From positions 310,001-374,000 of the forward strand of contig CALWVN010000001.1 in assembly GCA_944384995.1 (NCBI GenBank): a DNA stretch of 64,000 nt. The letters run 5' to 3'. Of the stretch, positions 1 to 7,416 are shown piece after piece. This DNA comes from an uncultured Clostridia bacterium (GTDB lineage: Bacteria > Bacillota > Clostridia > Oscillospirales > Acutalibacteraceae). Both the position numbers and the translations under genes were made by a program. Below the pieces are notes generated by a model. That model had not been told where the DNA came from. It saw only the letters and a program-made list of their open reading frames with translations, and searched no databases. Position 1 is the first letter of the stretch. Every line of letters starts with the position of its first letter.

Positions 1-1954
1 CGCACGCGACACTGTTCGGGTTGTCCATCAGCTTGTCACAGCCGATGCGGAACACCATGACGCCGCCCGCGCCCGAGAACAGCGCCAAAGCGGTCTTGTC
101 GCCTGCCAGTGCAGGGGCGCAGAATGTGCCTTCATAGATCTGCCCCGCGTCCTCGACGTTATAATACTTGCTGTCCCAGTAATTCGCTTCGTCCAGATCA
201 CGCCATACCGCCCAATACAGCGAACCGTTGACAGGACGGCCGTAGGCGGCAATACCGATATTGATCTTGGAAAGATCGGCACCGTTGTCAACAAAGGCTT
301 TCAGCCCCTCCTGCGCTTGCTGCAACGAGCTTTGGTATCCATCTATATCGCTGCCGTCATATGCCATAAACTGGATCTGATCCAGACGGTCCAGCGTTTC
401 TTCCGTCATGCCAAGTGTGCCCGCCGAAAGTGCGGCAGACAGAATGCGATCCTCGCCGCCTGCACGCATGCCCTCATCAAGCCGCGCGATAAATTGATCG
501 TAAACATGCCAATCTTCCGCCGTCTGCGGATATTCCCAGTCGATATCTACGCCGTCAAAATCATATTTTTCCACAAATGCCACGATTTTATCGGCGATAG
601 ATTCCCAATACTGCGCCATATAGGTGTTGACGCCGTTATGTCCGTCGCCCCATGCGCCGTCCGCAAGCGCGGTCACAATGAGTTTTACTTCATGCTCCGG
701 ATTTGAACGGTAGGAAATGATCTCTTTGAGCGCAGCGATCTGACGTGCAAATTCCTCTTCGCCGCCGTCTCCGAAGGTCATATTGCCCTGTTCATCCCAA
801 TGCACCGCAGCAAAAACAATGACGGTGCTGTACACGTCATAGAAGCGCGCGTAATTGCGCACGTAGTCTTCGCCGCGCGCCAAAATCTCAGTCGGCACAT
901 CGCCGTCCAAGCGCTGGTACACCGTAACTTCAAAGTCCTCCGCCGCACGAACGGGCTCATTGTAAAGACGCAGGGACTTGATCTTCACAGGCGTCTCGCT
1001 GTCGCGGAATTTGTCAATAGAAAGCCGGACGCGGTCAGTTGTAACGGGATCAAAGCTGCACAGGCGCATAGACTGGATCTTCTCGCTTTGGTAAACCGTT
1101 ACCCATTCGTCATCCACATAGGCCTGCAGGCGGAAATATTGTGCCTGATTGCCGACCTCTTCGATGATCGCGGTATTGAAGGTAGACACATGTGCCAGCT
1201 GCAATTCGACATAGCTGTTGTTGCCGTCTTCATTCCCCTCGGCAGGGTCCCGTGCCGGGTCCTGCGGCGTCCAGCAATCTTCCCCGTCCGACAAAAGCGC
1301 GGCGGCATCTGCTTCTTCACCGTTTTTCAAGCTCTCGAACGTCACGCTTGCGCCTTCCAGCAAATTATCGGATTGCAGCGTGAGCGCGGGAAGCGCTTCG
1401 GCAGAAAGCTCCCCGACGCCGGAGAAATCAAACTGCAAAGGCACAATAACAAGCACTGCTACAAGCGCAGCGGCTACGGCAGCCTTTGCCGTTTTCAAAA
1501 AGCTCTCGCAAAATACAAGCGGCAGCGGCAGAAGCGCTACAAAGCCGAAAAGCGGCAGCTCAGGCTGCAACGCCTGCATCCCGCGCGAAAAATTAGAAGC
1601 CGATATGCCGCTGTCCAAGCCAAACACCAGCACCGCCGTATAAACAAAAGCCACGACGCTTAAAACAGCAAAGATCAAATAAACCGCACGAAAAATGCGA
1701 AGCCCTTTTTTCTCCTTGTTTTTCCCGGAAAATGCGTGGACGAGCAAAAGGATTAGGGAGACCGCCGCGCAAGCCAGAATCACGCCCAAAAGCGCAGGCA
1801 CAAAATCTTTCCCAAGCGGATAAAGCTCGGCAATCCAGGAATAGGTCCAGGTCGCACTCCGCAAAAACGCCGCAGCACACAGAGCAAGCAATAGGAATAT
1901 GTATGCTCCGCCGCGCGAGGACAGCGCGTTTACAAAGCGTTTTAAAGCTTTCAT
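1..1954 (-). CDS. Membrane-anchored GH18 glycosidase with F5/8C-like domain (3' end cut by window)
   Basis: The frame is open from an ATG at 1954 to the window edge, so about 651 residues are visible and the C-terminus is missing. A good SD (AAAGGAGAG) precedes the start. Five hydrophobic segments come first (about residues 17-31, 51-74, 88-112, 134-150, 157-173). A beta-rich stretch (about 192-335) follows and resembles an F5/8 type C (discoidin) domain. A glycoside hydrolase 18 domain starts near 345. The GH18 catalytic motif is intact: DGVDIDWEYP at about residues 465-474 (near base 540), with the DxxDxDxE glutamate as acid/base. Family members are chitinases or endo-beta-N-acetylglucosaminidases; the substrate cannot be read here. 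With a sialidase and other host-glycan hydrolases nearby, N-glycan or chitobiose-type substrates are plausible (inference). The multi-span N-terminus is unusual, since GH18 enzymes normally carry a single signal peptide. Confidence 0.85.
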   Translation of the reverse strand, partial: MKALKRFVNALSSRGGAYIFLLLALCAAAFLRSATWTYSWIAELYPLGKDFVPALLGVILACAAVSLILLLVHAFSGKNKEKKGLRIFRAVYLIFAVLSVVAFVYTAVLVFGLDSGISASNFSRGMQALQPELPLFGFVALLPLPLVFCESFLKTAKAAVAAALVAVLVIVPLQFDFSGVGELSAEALPALTLQSDNLLEGASVTFESLKNGEEADAAALLSDGEDCWTPQDPARDPAEGNEDGNNSYVELQLAHVSTFNTAIIEEVGNQAQYFRLQAYVDDEWVTVYQSEKIQSMRLCSFDPVTTDRVRLSIDKFRDSETPVKIKSLRLYNEPVRAAEDFEVTVYQRLDGDVPTEILARGEDYVRNYARFYDVYSTVIVFAAVHWDEQGNMTFGDGGEEEFARQIAALKEIISYRSNPEHEVKLIVTALADGAWGDGHNGVNTYMAQYWESIADKIVAFVEKYDFDGVDIDWEYPQTAEDWHVYDQFIARLDEGMRAGGEDRILSAALSAGTLGMTEETLDRLDQIQFMAYDGSDIDGYQSSLQQAQEGLKAFVDNGADLSKINIGIAAYGRPVNGSLYWAVWRDLDEANYWDSKYYNVEDAGQIYEGTFCAPALAGDKTALALFSGAGGVMVFRIGCDKLMDNPNSVAC

Positions 1955-2048
1955 TTCATTTCTCTCCTTTTATTGATGAGATCATATTTTCAGCGCGGTG
2001 CCTGGTGTCCTGCGATAAAACCGACATTTCGCATTCTTTCCGGGTAGG

Positions 2049-2186
2049 CTAATTCTCTTTCTGCAAAACGGACAGCTCCAACAGACGGCTTTGCTCGGCA
2101 AAGCCCTGCTTCACGTAAAAGTCCCGTGCAGCATCGTTGAAAGCCCATACCTCAATTCTGTATCCGTTGAAGCGGTTTTCTTTATT
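2049..2186 (-). pseudogene. C-terminal relic of a GNAT acetyltransferase
   Basis: A 45-codon open stretch ends at a TAG (2049-2051) and encodes a typical GNAT C-terminus, with EVWAFNDAARDFYVKQGF corresponding to the motif B helix and the closing strand. An in-frame TAG lies directly upstream (2187-2189) and no start or acetyl-CoA-binding motif A is present. The rest of the gene has been lost. It lies between the GH18 gene and its likely promoter. Confidence 0.7.
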
Positions 2187-2212
2187 CTATCGAATATTTT
2201 TTGGCATGTCAA
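2184..2212 (-). promoter_or_regulatory. Sigma-A type promoter, leftward
   Basis: TTGACA (2207-2212) and TAGAAT (2184-2189) on the minus strand are separated by exactly 17 bases. The expected start of transcription is near 2177. It lies immediately 5' of the GNAT relic, so it probably once drove that gene. The next intact gene downstream is the GH18 gene at 1954. Confidence 0.7.
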
Positions 2213-2266
2213 TCCACTCGCGGTCGGAAATCGGTTGGTCGGAAAAATTTGTGAAATACAACCAAA

Positions 2267-2298
2267 CACGGTTCGGAAATGCTTCTTTCCGAACCGTG
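2267..2298 (-). terminator. Hairpin downstream of cotJC
   Basis: A perfect 13-bp inverted repeat (2267-2279 with 2286-2298, 6-base loop) follows the cotJC stop. On the minus strand it is followed by a T-rich but interrupted stretch, so it is a probable but not textbook terminator for the cotJ operon. Confidence 0.6.
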
Positions 2299-2339
2299 TA
2301 ACTTTGGAGCGGTCTGTTTTTTACGCTTTGTAAAACACG

Positions 2340-2978
2340 CTATGATTTTGCGCGATTCTGCGCTTGCTGCCGATTTAAGCACTGCTTGTCGAACGAAGGA
2401 TTGAACGCATAGAAATTCTTTTCGTTCAAACGGTCTGTCGTAAGCCGCAGGCCCTCGCCGAAGCGCTGATAGTGCACGATCTCACGTTCGCGCAGGAATT
2501 TGATCGGATCACGCACGTCGGGGTCATCTACAAGGCGCAGGATGTTATCATACGTTGTTCTCGCCTTTTGCTCTGCCGCAAGGTCTTCGTGCAGATCGGT
2601 GATCACATCGCCTTTGCTTTGCAGATATGTCGCCGTGAACGGCATGCCGCTGGCGGCAACGGGATAAACACCCGTTGTGTGATCCACAAAATACGTGTCA
2701 AAGCCGCTCTTTTTGATCTCTTCCGGCGAAAGGTTGCGTGTCAGCTGGTACACGATCGCCCCGATCATTTCCAAATGCCCGAGCTCTTCCGTGCCGATAT
2801 CGGTCAAAAGGCCTTTGAGCTCTGAAAACGGCATGGAGAAGCGCTGCGAGAGATACCGAAGCGACGCGCCCAATTCGCCGTCAGGTCCGCCGTACTGGCT
2901 GATGATGATCTGAGCGTATTTGGGATTTGGCGTCTTGATACGGACTGGGTACTGTAATTTTTTCTCATATTGGAACAT
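2340..2978 (-). CDS. cotJC: Spore coat protein CotJC (manganese-catalase family)
   Basis: The 212-residue protein matches CotJC throughout: N-terminal MFQYEKKLQYPVRIKTPNP, the ferritin-like helices with conserved Glu/His metal ligands (ELGHLEMIGA, DLAAEQKARTTYD, EREIVHYQRFGE), and family length. CotJC is a manganese-catalase-like diiron/dimanganese fold found in the inner spore coat. It is the last gene of a three-gene set transcribed after cotJA and cotJB, with 3 bases separating it from cotJB. It supports the host being a spore former. In Bacillus the operon is SigE-dependent; I could not identify a clear SigE box upstream here. Confidence 0.93.
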   Translation of the reverse strand: MFQYEKKLQYPVRIKTPNPKYAQIIISQYGGPDGELGASLRYLSQRFSMPFSELKGLLTDIGTEELGHLEMIGAIVYQLTRNLSPEEIKKSGFDTYFVDHTTGVYPVAASGMPFTATYLQSKGDVITDLHEDLAAEQKARTTYDNILRLVDDPDVRDPIKFLREREIVHYQRFGEGLRLTTDRLNEKNFYAFNPSFDKQCLNRQQAQNRAKS

Positions 2979-2981
2979 AGC

Positions 2982-3236
2982 TTACTTCACACACTCCTCT
3001 GTATCCCACGGCCACGGGTTTGCGAGCCACGCGCAGCCGCTGCCTGTCGCGGCGGAAAGCGGGCCGTATTTCTCTTCAAAGTCGGCGCGCATCGCCGTGT
3101 ATTCCTCCGTATACTTTTTGTGCCGCGCCATGGCTTCGCAATCATCCGGGTGTGTATCCAAATAGAGATGCAGCTCCCACAAAATGAATTGCAGCGAGGA
3201 TAAGCATTGGAGTGACTTGCTTCTTTCTGTCAGCAT
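2982..3236 (-). CDS. cotJB: Spore coat protein CotJB
   Basis: An 84-residue protein with the CotJB signature (LQFILWELHLYLDTHP, and the proline/tryptophan-rich end ANPWPWD). Two in-frame ATGs lie close together. I chose the one at 3236 because GGAGG stands nine bases before it, while the ATG at 3242 would be only three bases from that SD. The gene overlaps the end of cotJA by 7 bases, which suggests translational coupling. Confidence 0.88.
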   Translation of the reverse strand: MLTERSKSLQCLSSLQFILWELHLYLDTHPDDCEAMARHKKYTEEYTAMRADFEEKYGPLSAATGSGCAWLANPWPWDTEECVK

Positions 3237-3463
3237 CCGCATTTCCCTCCGTAAAACGGTTTATCGAGGTCCGGGAACGCCGTACCGCGGCACAGCGCCT
3301 TTTGAGCTTCATACATGGTCGTATCTGTTTGGAACGGCACATACGCCATGGTAGTGACGGGACATTTCGGCAGCGGCATCATGCCCGTATGCAGGTTTTC
3401 CTGTGCCGCGCACGGACATTGTGTTTGCAAAACCCCGTCACAGTAATCTAAATAGGATTTCAA
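3230..3463 (-). CDS. cotJA: Spore coat associated protein CotJA
   Basis: A 77-residue Cys/Pro-rich protein with the CotJA core (LPKCPVTTMAYVPFQTDTTM and ALCRGTAFPDLDKPFYG). It is first in cotJABC. The only usable start is a TTG at 3463 preceded by GGGAG at ten bases. The stretch between this gene and the divergent tRNA promoter (3464-3616) shows no SigE/SigK box that I trust. Confidence 0.85.
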   Translation of the reverse strand: MKSYLDYCDGVLQTQCPCAAQENLHTGMMPLPKCPVTTMAYVPFQTDTTMYEAQKALCRGTAFPDLDKPFYGGKCGC

Positions 3464-3616
3464 AACTATGGTTCTCCCTTCTTTTTCGGAACAGTCCTTT
3501 GCTTCATTCTATTCCGCACATCCCTATTCGGTACATGCCGCGACGCAGAATTTTGAGTCGTACACAAAGCAAAATCAACGGAATTCCGTTTTTTCGGTGC
3601 ATAAGAAAAAAATGTC

Positions 3617-3645
3617 TTGATTTTTTGCTGCGGATTCGCTATAAT
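3617..3645 (+). promoter_or_regulatory. Promoter of tRNA-Ser(GGA)
   Basis: TTGATT (3617-3622), 17 bases, TATAAT (3640-3645), ending 13 bases before the tRNA. The sequence cTTGATTTTTT...TTCGCTATAAT is nearly the same as the tRNA-Val promoter at 62458-62486. Confidence 0.8.
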
Positions 3646-3658
3646 AGCAGGGCGACAC

Positions 3659-3751
3659 GGAGAGTTGTCCGAGCTGGTCGAAGGAGCACGACTGGAAATC
3701 GTGTAAGCCGTCAACGCGGCTTCGAGGGTTCGAATCCCTTGCTCTCCGCCA
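3659..3751 (+). tRNA. tRNA-Ser (anticodon GGA)
   Basis: A class II tRNA with acceptor stem GGAGAGT/GCTCTCC, anticodon loop CTGGAAA, a long variable arm, the T-loop GGTTCGAATCC, and an encoded CCA end. It reads UCC/UCU codons. Confidence 0.95.
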
Positions 3752-3793
3752 AAAAAGAACGGCAATTTCAAAAAGAAATTGCCGTTCTTTTTA
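3752..3793. terminator. Bidirectional terminator
   Basis: An inverted repeat around GAACGGCAATTT / AAATTGCCGTTC, flanked by A-runs on the left and T-runs on the right. It can end the tRNA-Ser transcript (+) and the mgsA/DUF1648 transcript (-). Confidence 0.85.
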
Positions 3794-3806
3794 TTTCCGA
3801 ACAATA

Positions 3807-4172
3807 TTACGCCGACAACGCACCTTGAAACATCATGGCAGACACGAGTGCCATTGCAAGCGTTACAAAGAAGGAAATTCCGCTTGTCAGGTAGGAAATC
3901 CAATTCAGATTTTTACGAATCAATATAACGGACAGCACCGTGTTCAACGCCGCCGTGACAGCAGGAATGATTGCGAGAGAATACAACTCTGTTTTCTCGC
4001 CCCAGCGATCAAAGCCAATGCCGTTTGTATAGTGCAACGGAACGGTTTCGGGCAGATCTTTAGCGATGTAGAAAAATACGCACACCAAGCAAACTGCTGC
4101 CAAAAAATTCAGAAAGGTGACTAGATAGGCGGGAAAGTCATAAGGCAAACTCAAAGACTTGCTGCGGCTCAT
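3807..4172 (-). CDS. DUF1648-family membrane protein
   Basis: A 121-residue protein with three predicted membrane helices (about residues 15-36, 66-84, 92-114). It has the DUF1648 core: a proline before HYTNGIGFDRWGEKTE, then a hydrophobic segment. The domain occurs in SdpI-like immunity proteins and many small membrane proteins; no specific function can be assigned. SD AAGGAG precedes the ATG. It follows mgsA after 23 bases on the same strand and is probably cotranscribed with it. Confidence 0.75.
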   Translation of the reverse strand: MSRSKSLSLPYDFPAYLVTFLNFLAAVCLVCVFFYIAKDLPETVPLHYTNGIGFDRWGEKTELYSLAIIPAVTAALNTVLSVILIRKNLNWISYLTSGISFFVTLAMALVSAMMFQGALSA

Positions 4173-4195
4173 GGTAACTCTCCTTTCCGGGCGCG

Positions 4196-4696
4196 TCAGC
4201 TTTCGCTGCGGGCTTCCGTCTCAAGCTGCTCGGCGCGTTCCTCAACGCTTTTATTGAAGTCGATCAAACGATGCCGATATTCGGAGTTCATAAACTTCGA
4301 AGTGATGATGAAATCGGCTGTCGCTTTATTGTTCGCAATAGGAATATCAAACACCTGCGCGATGCGCAGCAGCGCTTTCACGTCCGGGTCGTGCGGCTGG
4401 GCGGTCAAGGGGTCGGAGAAAAAGATCACGATGTCGATCTTGCCGTCCACGATGCGCGCGCCGATCTGCTGGTCGCCGCCTAAGGGACCGCTGTTAAAGC
4501 CGCGAATGGGCAGCGCCGTGCGCTCGGCGATCATACGGGCGGTCGTGCCCGTGCCGAACAAGAAATGATGCTTTAAGATTTCAGCATTTTTCAAGCACCA
4601 CTCGATGATCTCTTCCTTTTTGTTGTCATGCGCGATCAGCGCGATATTTTTCTGCTTGCCGATGACGGTTTCCTGATACGAATACGAAAACTCCAT
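4196..4696 (-). CDS. mgsA: Methylglyoxal synthase
   Basis: Converts dihydroxyacetone phosphate to methylglyoxal and phosphate, a cytosolic bypass of lower glycolysis under phosphate limitation or sugar overload. The 166-residue protein has the family markers: IALIAHDNKKEE, LFGTGTTA for phosphate binding, and SGPLGGDQQIGA containing the catalytic aspartate, then FFSDPLTAQPHDPD. The frame is open further upstream, but the ATG at 4696 has an AAAGGAG SD at proper spacing and gives the usual N-terminus. A promoter lies at 4740-4768. Confidence 0.92.
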   Translation of the reverse strand: MEFSYSYQETVIGKQKNIALIAHDNKKEEIIEWCLKNAEILKHHFLFGTGTTARMIAERTALPIRGFNSGPLGGDQQIGARIVDGKIDIVIFFSDPLTAQPHDPDVKALLRIAQVFDIPIANNKATADFIITSKFMNSEYRHRLIDFNKSVEERAEQLETEARSES

Positions 4697-4739
4697 ACTG
4701 CTCCTTTGCTTCATTCCTCGGATGCTTTTGTGTAAATTC

Positions 4740-4768
4740 ATTTTAGCACGCCGCCGCGGCGCGGTCAA
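4740..4768 (-). promoter_or_regulatory. Promoter of mgsA
   Basis: TTGACC (4763-4768), 17 bases, TAAAAT (4740-4745) on the minus strand. The spacer is a very GC-rich run of CGC/CGG. The predicted transcription start is about 37 bases before the mgsA ATG. Confidence 0.75.
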
Positions 4769-4805
4769 GAAAAGCTGCGTGAAATCCGGGTTAAAAATAT
4801 GACTT

Positions 4806-5147
4806 TTAATCGAAAACCACGCTTTTCTTCTTTCCGTTCTTATCCGTCGGATGCTCGCGCAGACGGACGATAAAGTCAAGGTTCACGACCTCCGTCGTGT
4901 CCCCGGTCTGCAAAAGCAGCCCATGCTCGGTCACTTCGAGCACTCGTCCGGCGATGCGATTCCCGTTGAAGGTATAAAGCAAACAGTCCTTCCCGATGAA
5001 TTGCTTAGCGAGCGTTTGCATTTCAACACGCCTCCCTTTCCTTTTCCAAGCGGCGGCACGGCGAACGGCAATAAAATCGCGTCGGTTGTATACACTGTAT
5101 ACAACGAAAATAAGCAGCAAAGCAATCGCCATATATCCGGCATCCAC
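4806..5147 (-). CDS. Small protein: one membrane helix plus a short beta-rich domain
   Basis: The 113-residue protein opens with one hydrophobic helix (about residues 5-19) and a basic linker. A compact domain follows (about 43-100: LAKQFIGKDCLLYTFNGN, then RVLEVTEHGLLLQ) that looks like a small Sm/SH3-like barrel similar to the DUF6897 group. I do not recognise a function. The start is the GTG at 5147, seven bases after GGGAGG; another GTG two codons upstream is possible. It is a single gene with its own promoter, next to tRNA-Ser(TGA). Confidence 0.65.
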   Translation of the reverse strand: MDAGYMAIALLLIFVVYSVYNRRDFIAVRRAAAWKRKGRRVEMQTLAKQFIGKDCLLYTFNGNRIAGRVLEVTEHGLLLQTGDTTEVVNLDFIVRLREHPTDKNGKKKSVVFD

Positions 5148-5176
5148 GTGCACGCCTCCCTTCTTTCTTTGTTTTA

Positions 5177-5205
5177 AGAGTAGCATATATCGCTTTGAAA
5201 TGCAA
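5177..5205 (-). promoter_or_regulatory. Promoter of the small membrane protein
   Basis: TTGCAT (5200-5205), 17 bases, TACTCT (5177-5182), with a TGC extension before the -10. Confidence 0.55.
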
Positions 5206-5262
5206 CGCTTTCGTAGGATACATTCTCCCCTTGAAAATCATGAAAGGTTGCGCATTTTTTCA

Positions 5263-5291
5263 TTGACAGAACGGGGAAACTATGCTATCAT
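5263..5291 (+). promoter_or_regulatory. Promoter of tRNA-Ser(TGA)
   Basis: Consensus TTGACA (5263-5268), 17 bases, TATCAT (5286-5291), 17 bases before the tRNA. Confidence 0.8.
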
Positions 5292-5308
5292 ATGTTTCGT
5301 CCCGACAC

Positions 5309-5397
5309 GGAGAGATACCGAAGCGGTCATAACGGAACGGTCTTGAAAACCGTCGTACGGCAACGTACCGTGGGTTCGAATCCCACTCTCTCCGCCA
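5309..5397 (+). tRNA. tRNA-Ser (anticodon TGA)
   Basis: A class II tRNA with acceptor GGAGAGA/TCTCTCC, anticodon loop CTTGAAA, a long variable arm, T-loop GGTTCGAATCC and an encoded CCA. No terminator follows, so it may run on into the next tRNA. Confidence 0.95.
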
Positions 5398-5489
5398 TAC
5401 GACAGTTGCGATAGAAGTTCTATCTACATCATATACCGTTTGCCGCACATGGCGGCGCAAAAGTTCATATTCTGTGTTTGTTACCATTC

Positions 5490-5580
5490 GGAGAAGTACT
5501 CAAGTTGGTGACGAGGCGCCCCTGCTAAGGGCGTAGGTCGGGCAACCGGCGCGGGAGTTCGAGTCTCCCCTTCTCCGCCA
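5490..5580 (+). tRNA. tRNA-Ser (anticodon GCT)
   Basis: A class II tRNA with acceptor GGAGAAG/CTTCTCC, anticodon loop CTGCTAA, a long variable arm, T-loop AGTTCGAGTCT and an encoded CCA. It reads AGC/AGU. The 92 bases before it hold only a weak candidate promoter (TTGCGA, 17 bases, TCATAT), so cotranscription with tRNA-Ser(TGA) is likely. Confidence 0.94.
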
Positions 5581-5581
5581 G

Positions 5582-5623
5582 GCAGAGCCCGGACGTGAAT
5601 TGCGTCCGGGCTCTGCTTTTTCT
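5582..5623 (+). terminator. Terminator after tRNA-Ser(GCT)
   Basis: A 13-bp GC-rich stem (GCAGAGCCCGGAC with GTCCGGGCTCTGC) followed by TTTTTCTTT. Confidence 0.92.
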
Positions 5624-5727
5624 TTCCGAATTGCAATTGCTTCTCATTTTTATTTTTCAAAAGATTGAAGCGGATGCAAACGGTTCACGTAAAACGCTGC
5701 CCTGCGATCATGTCCATATTCGGCAAA

Positions 5728-5756
5728 TTGCTTATATAGAATATTTATGGTACAAT
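5728..5756 (+). promoter_or_regulatory. Promoter of the sialidase gene
   Basis: TTGCTT (5728-5733), 17 bases, TACAAT (5751-5756), 37 bases before the sialidase ATG. I found no clear catabolite-repression (cre) site nearby. Confidence 0.65.
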
Positions 5757-5792
5757 ATTTTGAACTGATGAAAACGTATAGAGGTGACATTT

Positions 5793-7349
5793 ATGCGCAA
5801 AGCAATTAAATTACTGCTGTCCTGTCTTGGTGCGGCGGCGATCCTCGCGCTCGTCTTAGGCTTTTTCATCACGCCGAAGGCGGGCGGCGCGCCGAATATC
5901 GCTGTTGACGGCGTAAAGCCGTTTTCATCTGCTTCTGTCATCAACTGCAATTACTATCGGATCCCCGCCCTGCTGACAACGACAGACGGTACGGTGCTGG
6001 CGGCGATCGATGCGCGTTTCGGCGGCACGCATGATTCGCCAAACAACATTGACACCGCCGTAAGCGCCAGCACAAACAGCGGGAGAAGCTGGAGTGAACC
6101 GCAGCTGGTTTTTCAGTTTGACGATTTTGAAAATACGGATGATTTTCTGAAAGAAAACGGTACATATACCACACAAAACAGCGCATCCGTCATTGATCCT
6201 GCGCTTTTGCAGGACACGCAGACCGGACGTATTTTCATGCTGGTGGACGCTTTCCCCCACGGCGCCGGCGCTTTTGCCGCACAGGTCGGCAGCGGGTATA
6301 CGGAAATCGACGGAGAACAAGCGCTGCTGCTTCGCAAACAGGGCGAAGAGGATTTTGCCTATACACTGCGCGCGGATGGCGCGATCTATGATGTAAGCGG
6401 CGTTAAGACAGTATACACCGTAAACGAAAACGGTGAGCTTTCGGAAAACGGCGCGCCTTTGACCGTTCGGCAAAAGCGACAGTTATATTGGTACAACCTG
6501 CCCTTCAGCGTAAACACACGCAAAGAAGTCCCTATGCATATTTTCTATCGGGACTCGCTTTTTCAACCGCTTTCTACTTCGTACCTGTATTTGCTGTATT
6601 CTGACGACAACGGCGAGACTTGGTCAGCGCCGATCGATCTGAACGCGCAGGTCAAGCCGGATGACGTCGGCTTTTTCGGCGTTTGCCCCGGACGCGGTTT
6701 GCAGATACGGAACGGTACATATGCCGGACGGCTGCTGTTTTGCGCCTATACGCTTGATCCGAAAAGCGGCGAGCAGCGTTTTATGTCCATCTTCAGCGAC
6801 GACGGCGGCAGCACCTGGCAGGCGGGCGAATTCGTTATGCTGACCGATGAGATCCGCAGCATGAGCGAAACCCAGCTGATTGAACTGCCCGACGGCAGCC
6901 TGCAAGCTTATTCGCGTACAACGAACGGCTTTGTTTCCGTTGCCTTCAGCACGAACGGCGGGGCAACATGGCAGGACCCGCAGCTTGTCGAAGACCTGCC
7001 GTTGACAAGCGGCTCGGGCTGCCAGATCTCGGTCATCAACTGTTCGCAGAAAATGGACGGAAAAGATATCGTTCTGCTTTCCGCCCCTGCGGGCGACAGC
7101 CGAAGAAACGGGTTCATTTATGTCGGTCTGATTGAACAAAGCGGTGATGAAGCGGGTTACGTTGTAAATTGGACATACAAAAAGGAATTTACGGGTGCCG
7201 ACACGTATTTTGCCTATTCCTGCTTGACCGAATTGCCGGACGGAACCATCGGTCTTTTGTATGAACAGGCCAACACGCCGCAAAGCGTGGACACCGTTGT
7301 ATTTTCTTCTTTTTCACTTTCGGAATTATGTGAAGAAGAGATCCGCTGA
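5793..7349 (+). CDS. Exo-alpha-sialidase (GH33)
   Basis: Hydrolyses terminal sialic acids from glycoconjugates. The 518-residue protein begins with a hydrophobic segment (about residues 9-28) that could be an uncleaved anchor or a signal peptide; no LPXTG or lipobox is seen. GH33 marks: the YRIP motif with the first arginine of the triad (near residue 55), four Asp-box repeats of the SxDxGxTW type (STNSGRSW, SDDNGETW, SDDGGSTW, STNGGATW), and YSCLTELPDG near residue 475 with the likely nucleophilic tyrosine. About 100 residues inserted between the first two Asp boxes resemble the extra domain of NanA/NanB-type sialidases. The start is the ATG at 5793 with GAGG eight bases before it. No sialic acid catabolism genes lie in the window. 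Confidence 0.92.
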   Translation: MRKAIKLLLSCLGAAAILALVLGFFITPKAGGAPNIAVDGVKPFSSASVINCNYYRIPALLTTTDGTVLAAIDARFGGTHDSPNNIDTAVSASTNSGRSWSEPQLVFQFDDFENTDDFLKENGTYTTQNSASVIDPALLQDTQTGRIFMLVDAFPHGAGAFAAQVGSGYTEIDGEQALLLRKQGEEDFAYTLRADGAIYDVSGVKTVYTVNENGELSENGAPLTVRQKRQLYWYNLPFSVNTRKEVPMHIFYRDSLFQPLSTSYLYLLYSDDNGETWSAPIDLNAQVKPDDVGFFGVCPGRGLQIRNGTYAGRLLFCAYTLDPKSGEQRFMSIFSDDGGSTWQAGEFVMLTDEIRSMSETQLIELPDGSLQAYSRTTNGFVSVAFSTNGGATWQDPQLVEDLPLTSGSGCQISVINCSQKMDGKDIVLLSAPAGDSRRNGFIYVGLIEQSGDEAGYVVNWTYKKEFTGADTYFAYSCLTELPDGTIGLLYEQANTPQSVDTVVFSSFSLSELCEEEIR

Positions 7350-7416
7350 ATTTTGTCTGCGTATATCCCCTGCTTTTTTACGCATACTGTAAAAAACGAA
7401 GCAAGGGTGATAGGTT

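Noticed and set aside
800..1663. 287-codon open frame on the plus strand
   Set aside because: Lies antisense to the GH18 gene, has no recognisable domain and no SD; the minus-strand frame has the catalytic motif and membrane helices.
2091..2333. 80-codon open frame on the plus strand between GH18 and cotJ
   Set aside because: Overlaps the GNAT relic, the leftward promoter and the cotJ hairpin; no SD and no similarity I recognise.
3659..5580. Integration site or genomic island at the serine tRNA cluster
   Set aside because: No integrase, no direct repeat of a tRNA 3' end, and the genes between are ordinary housekeeping genes.
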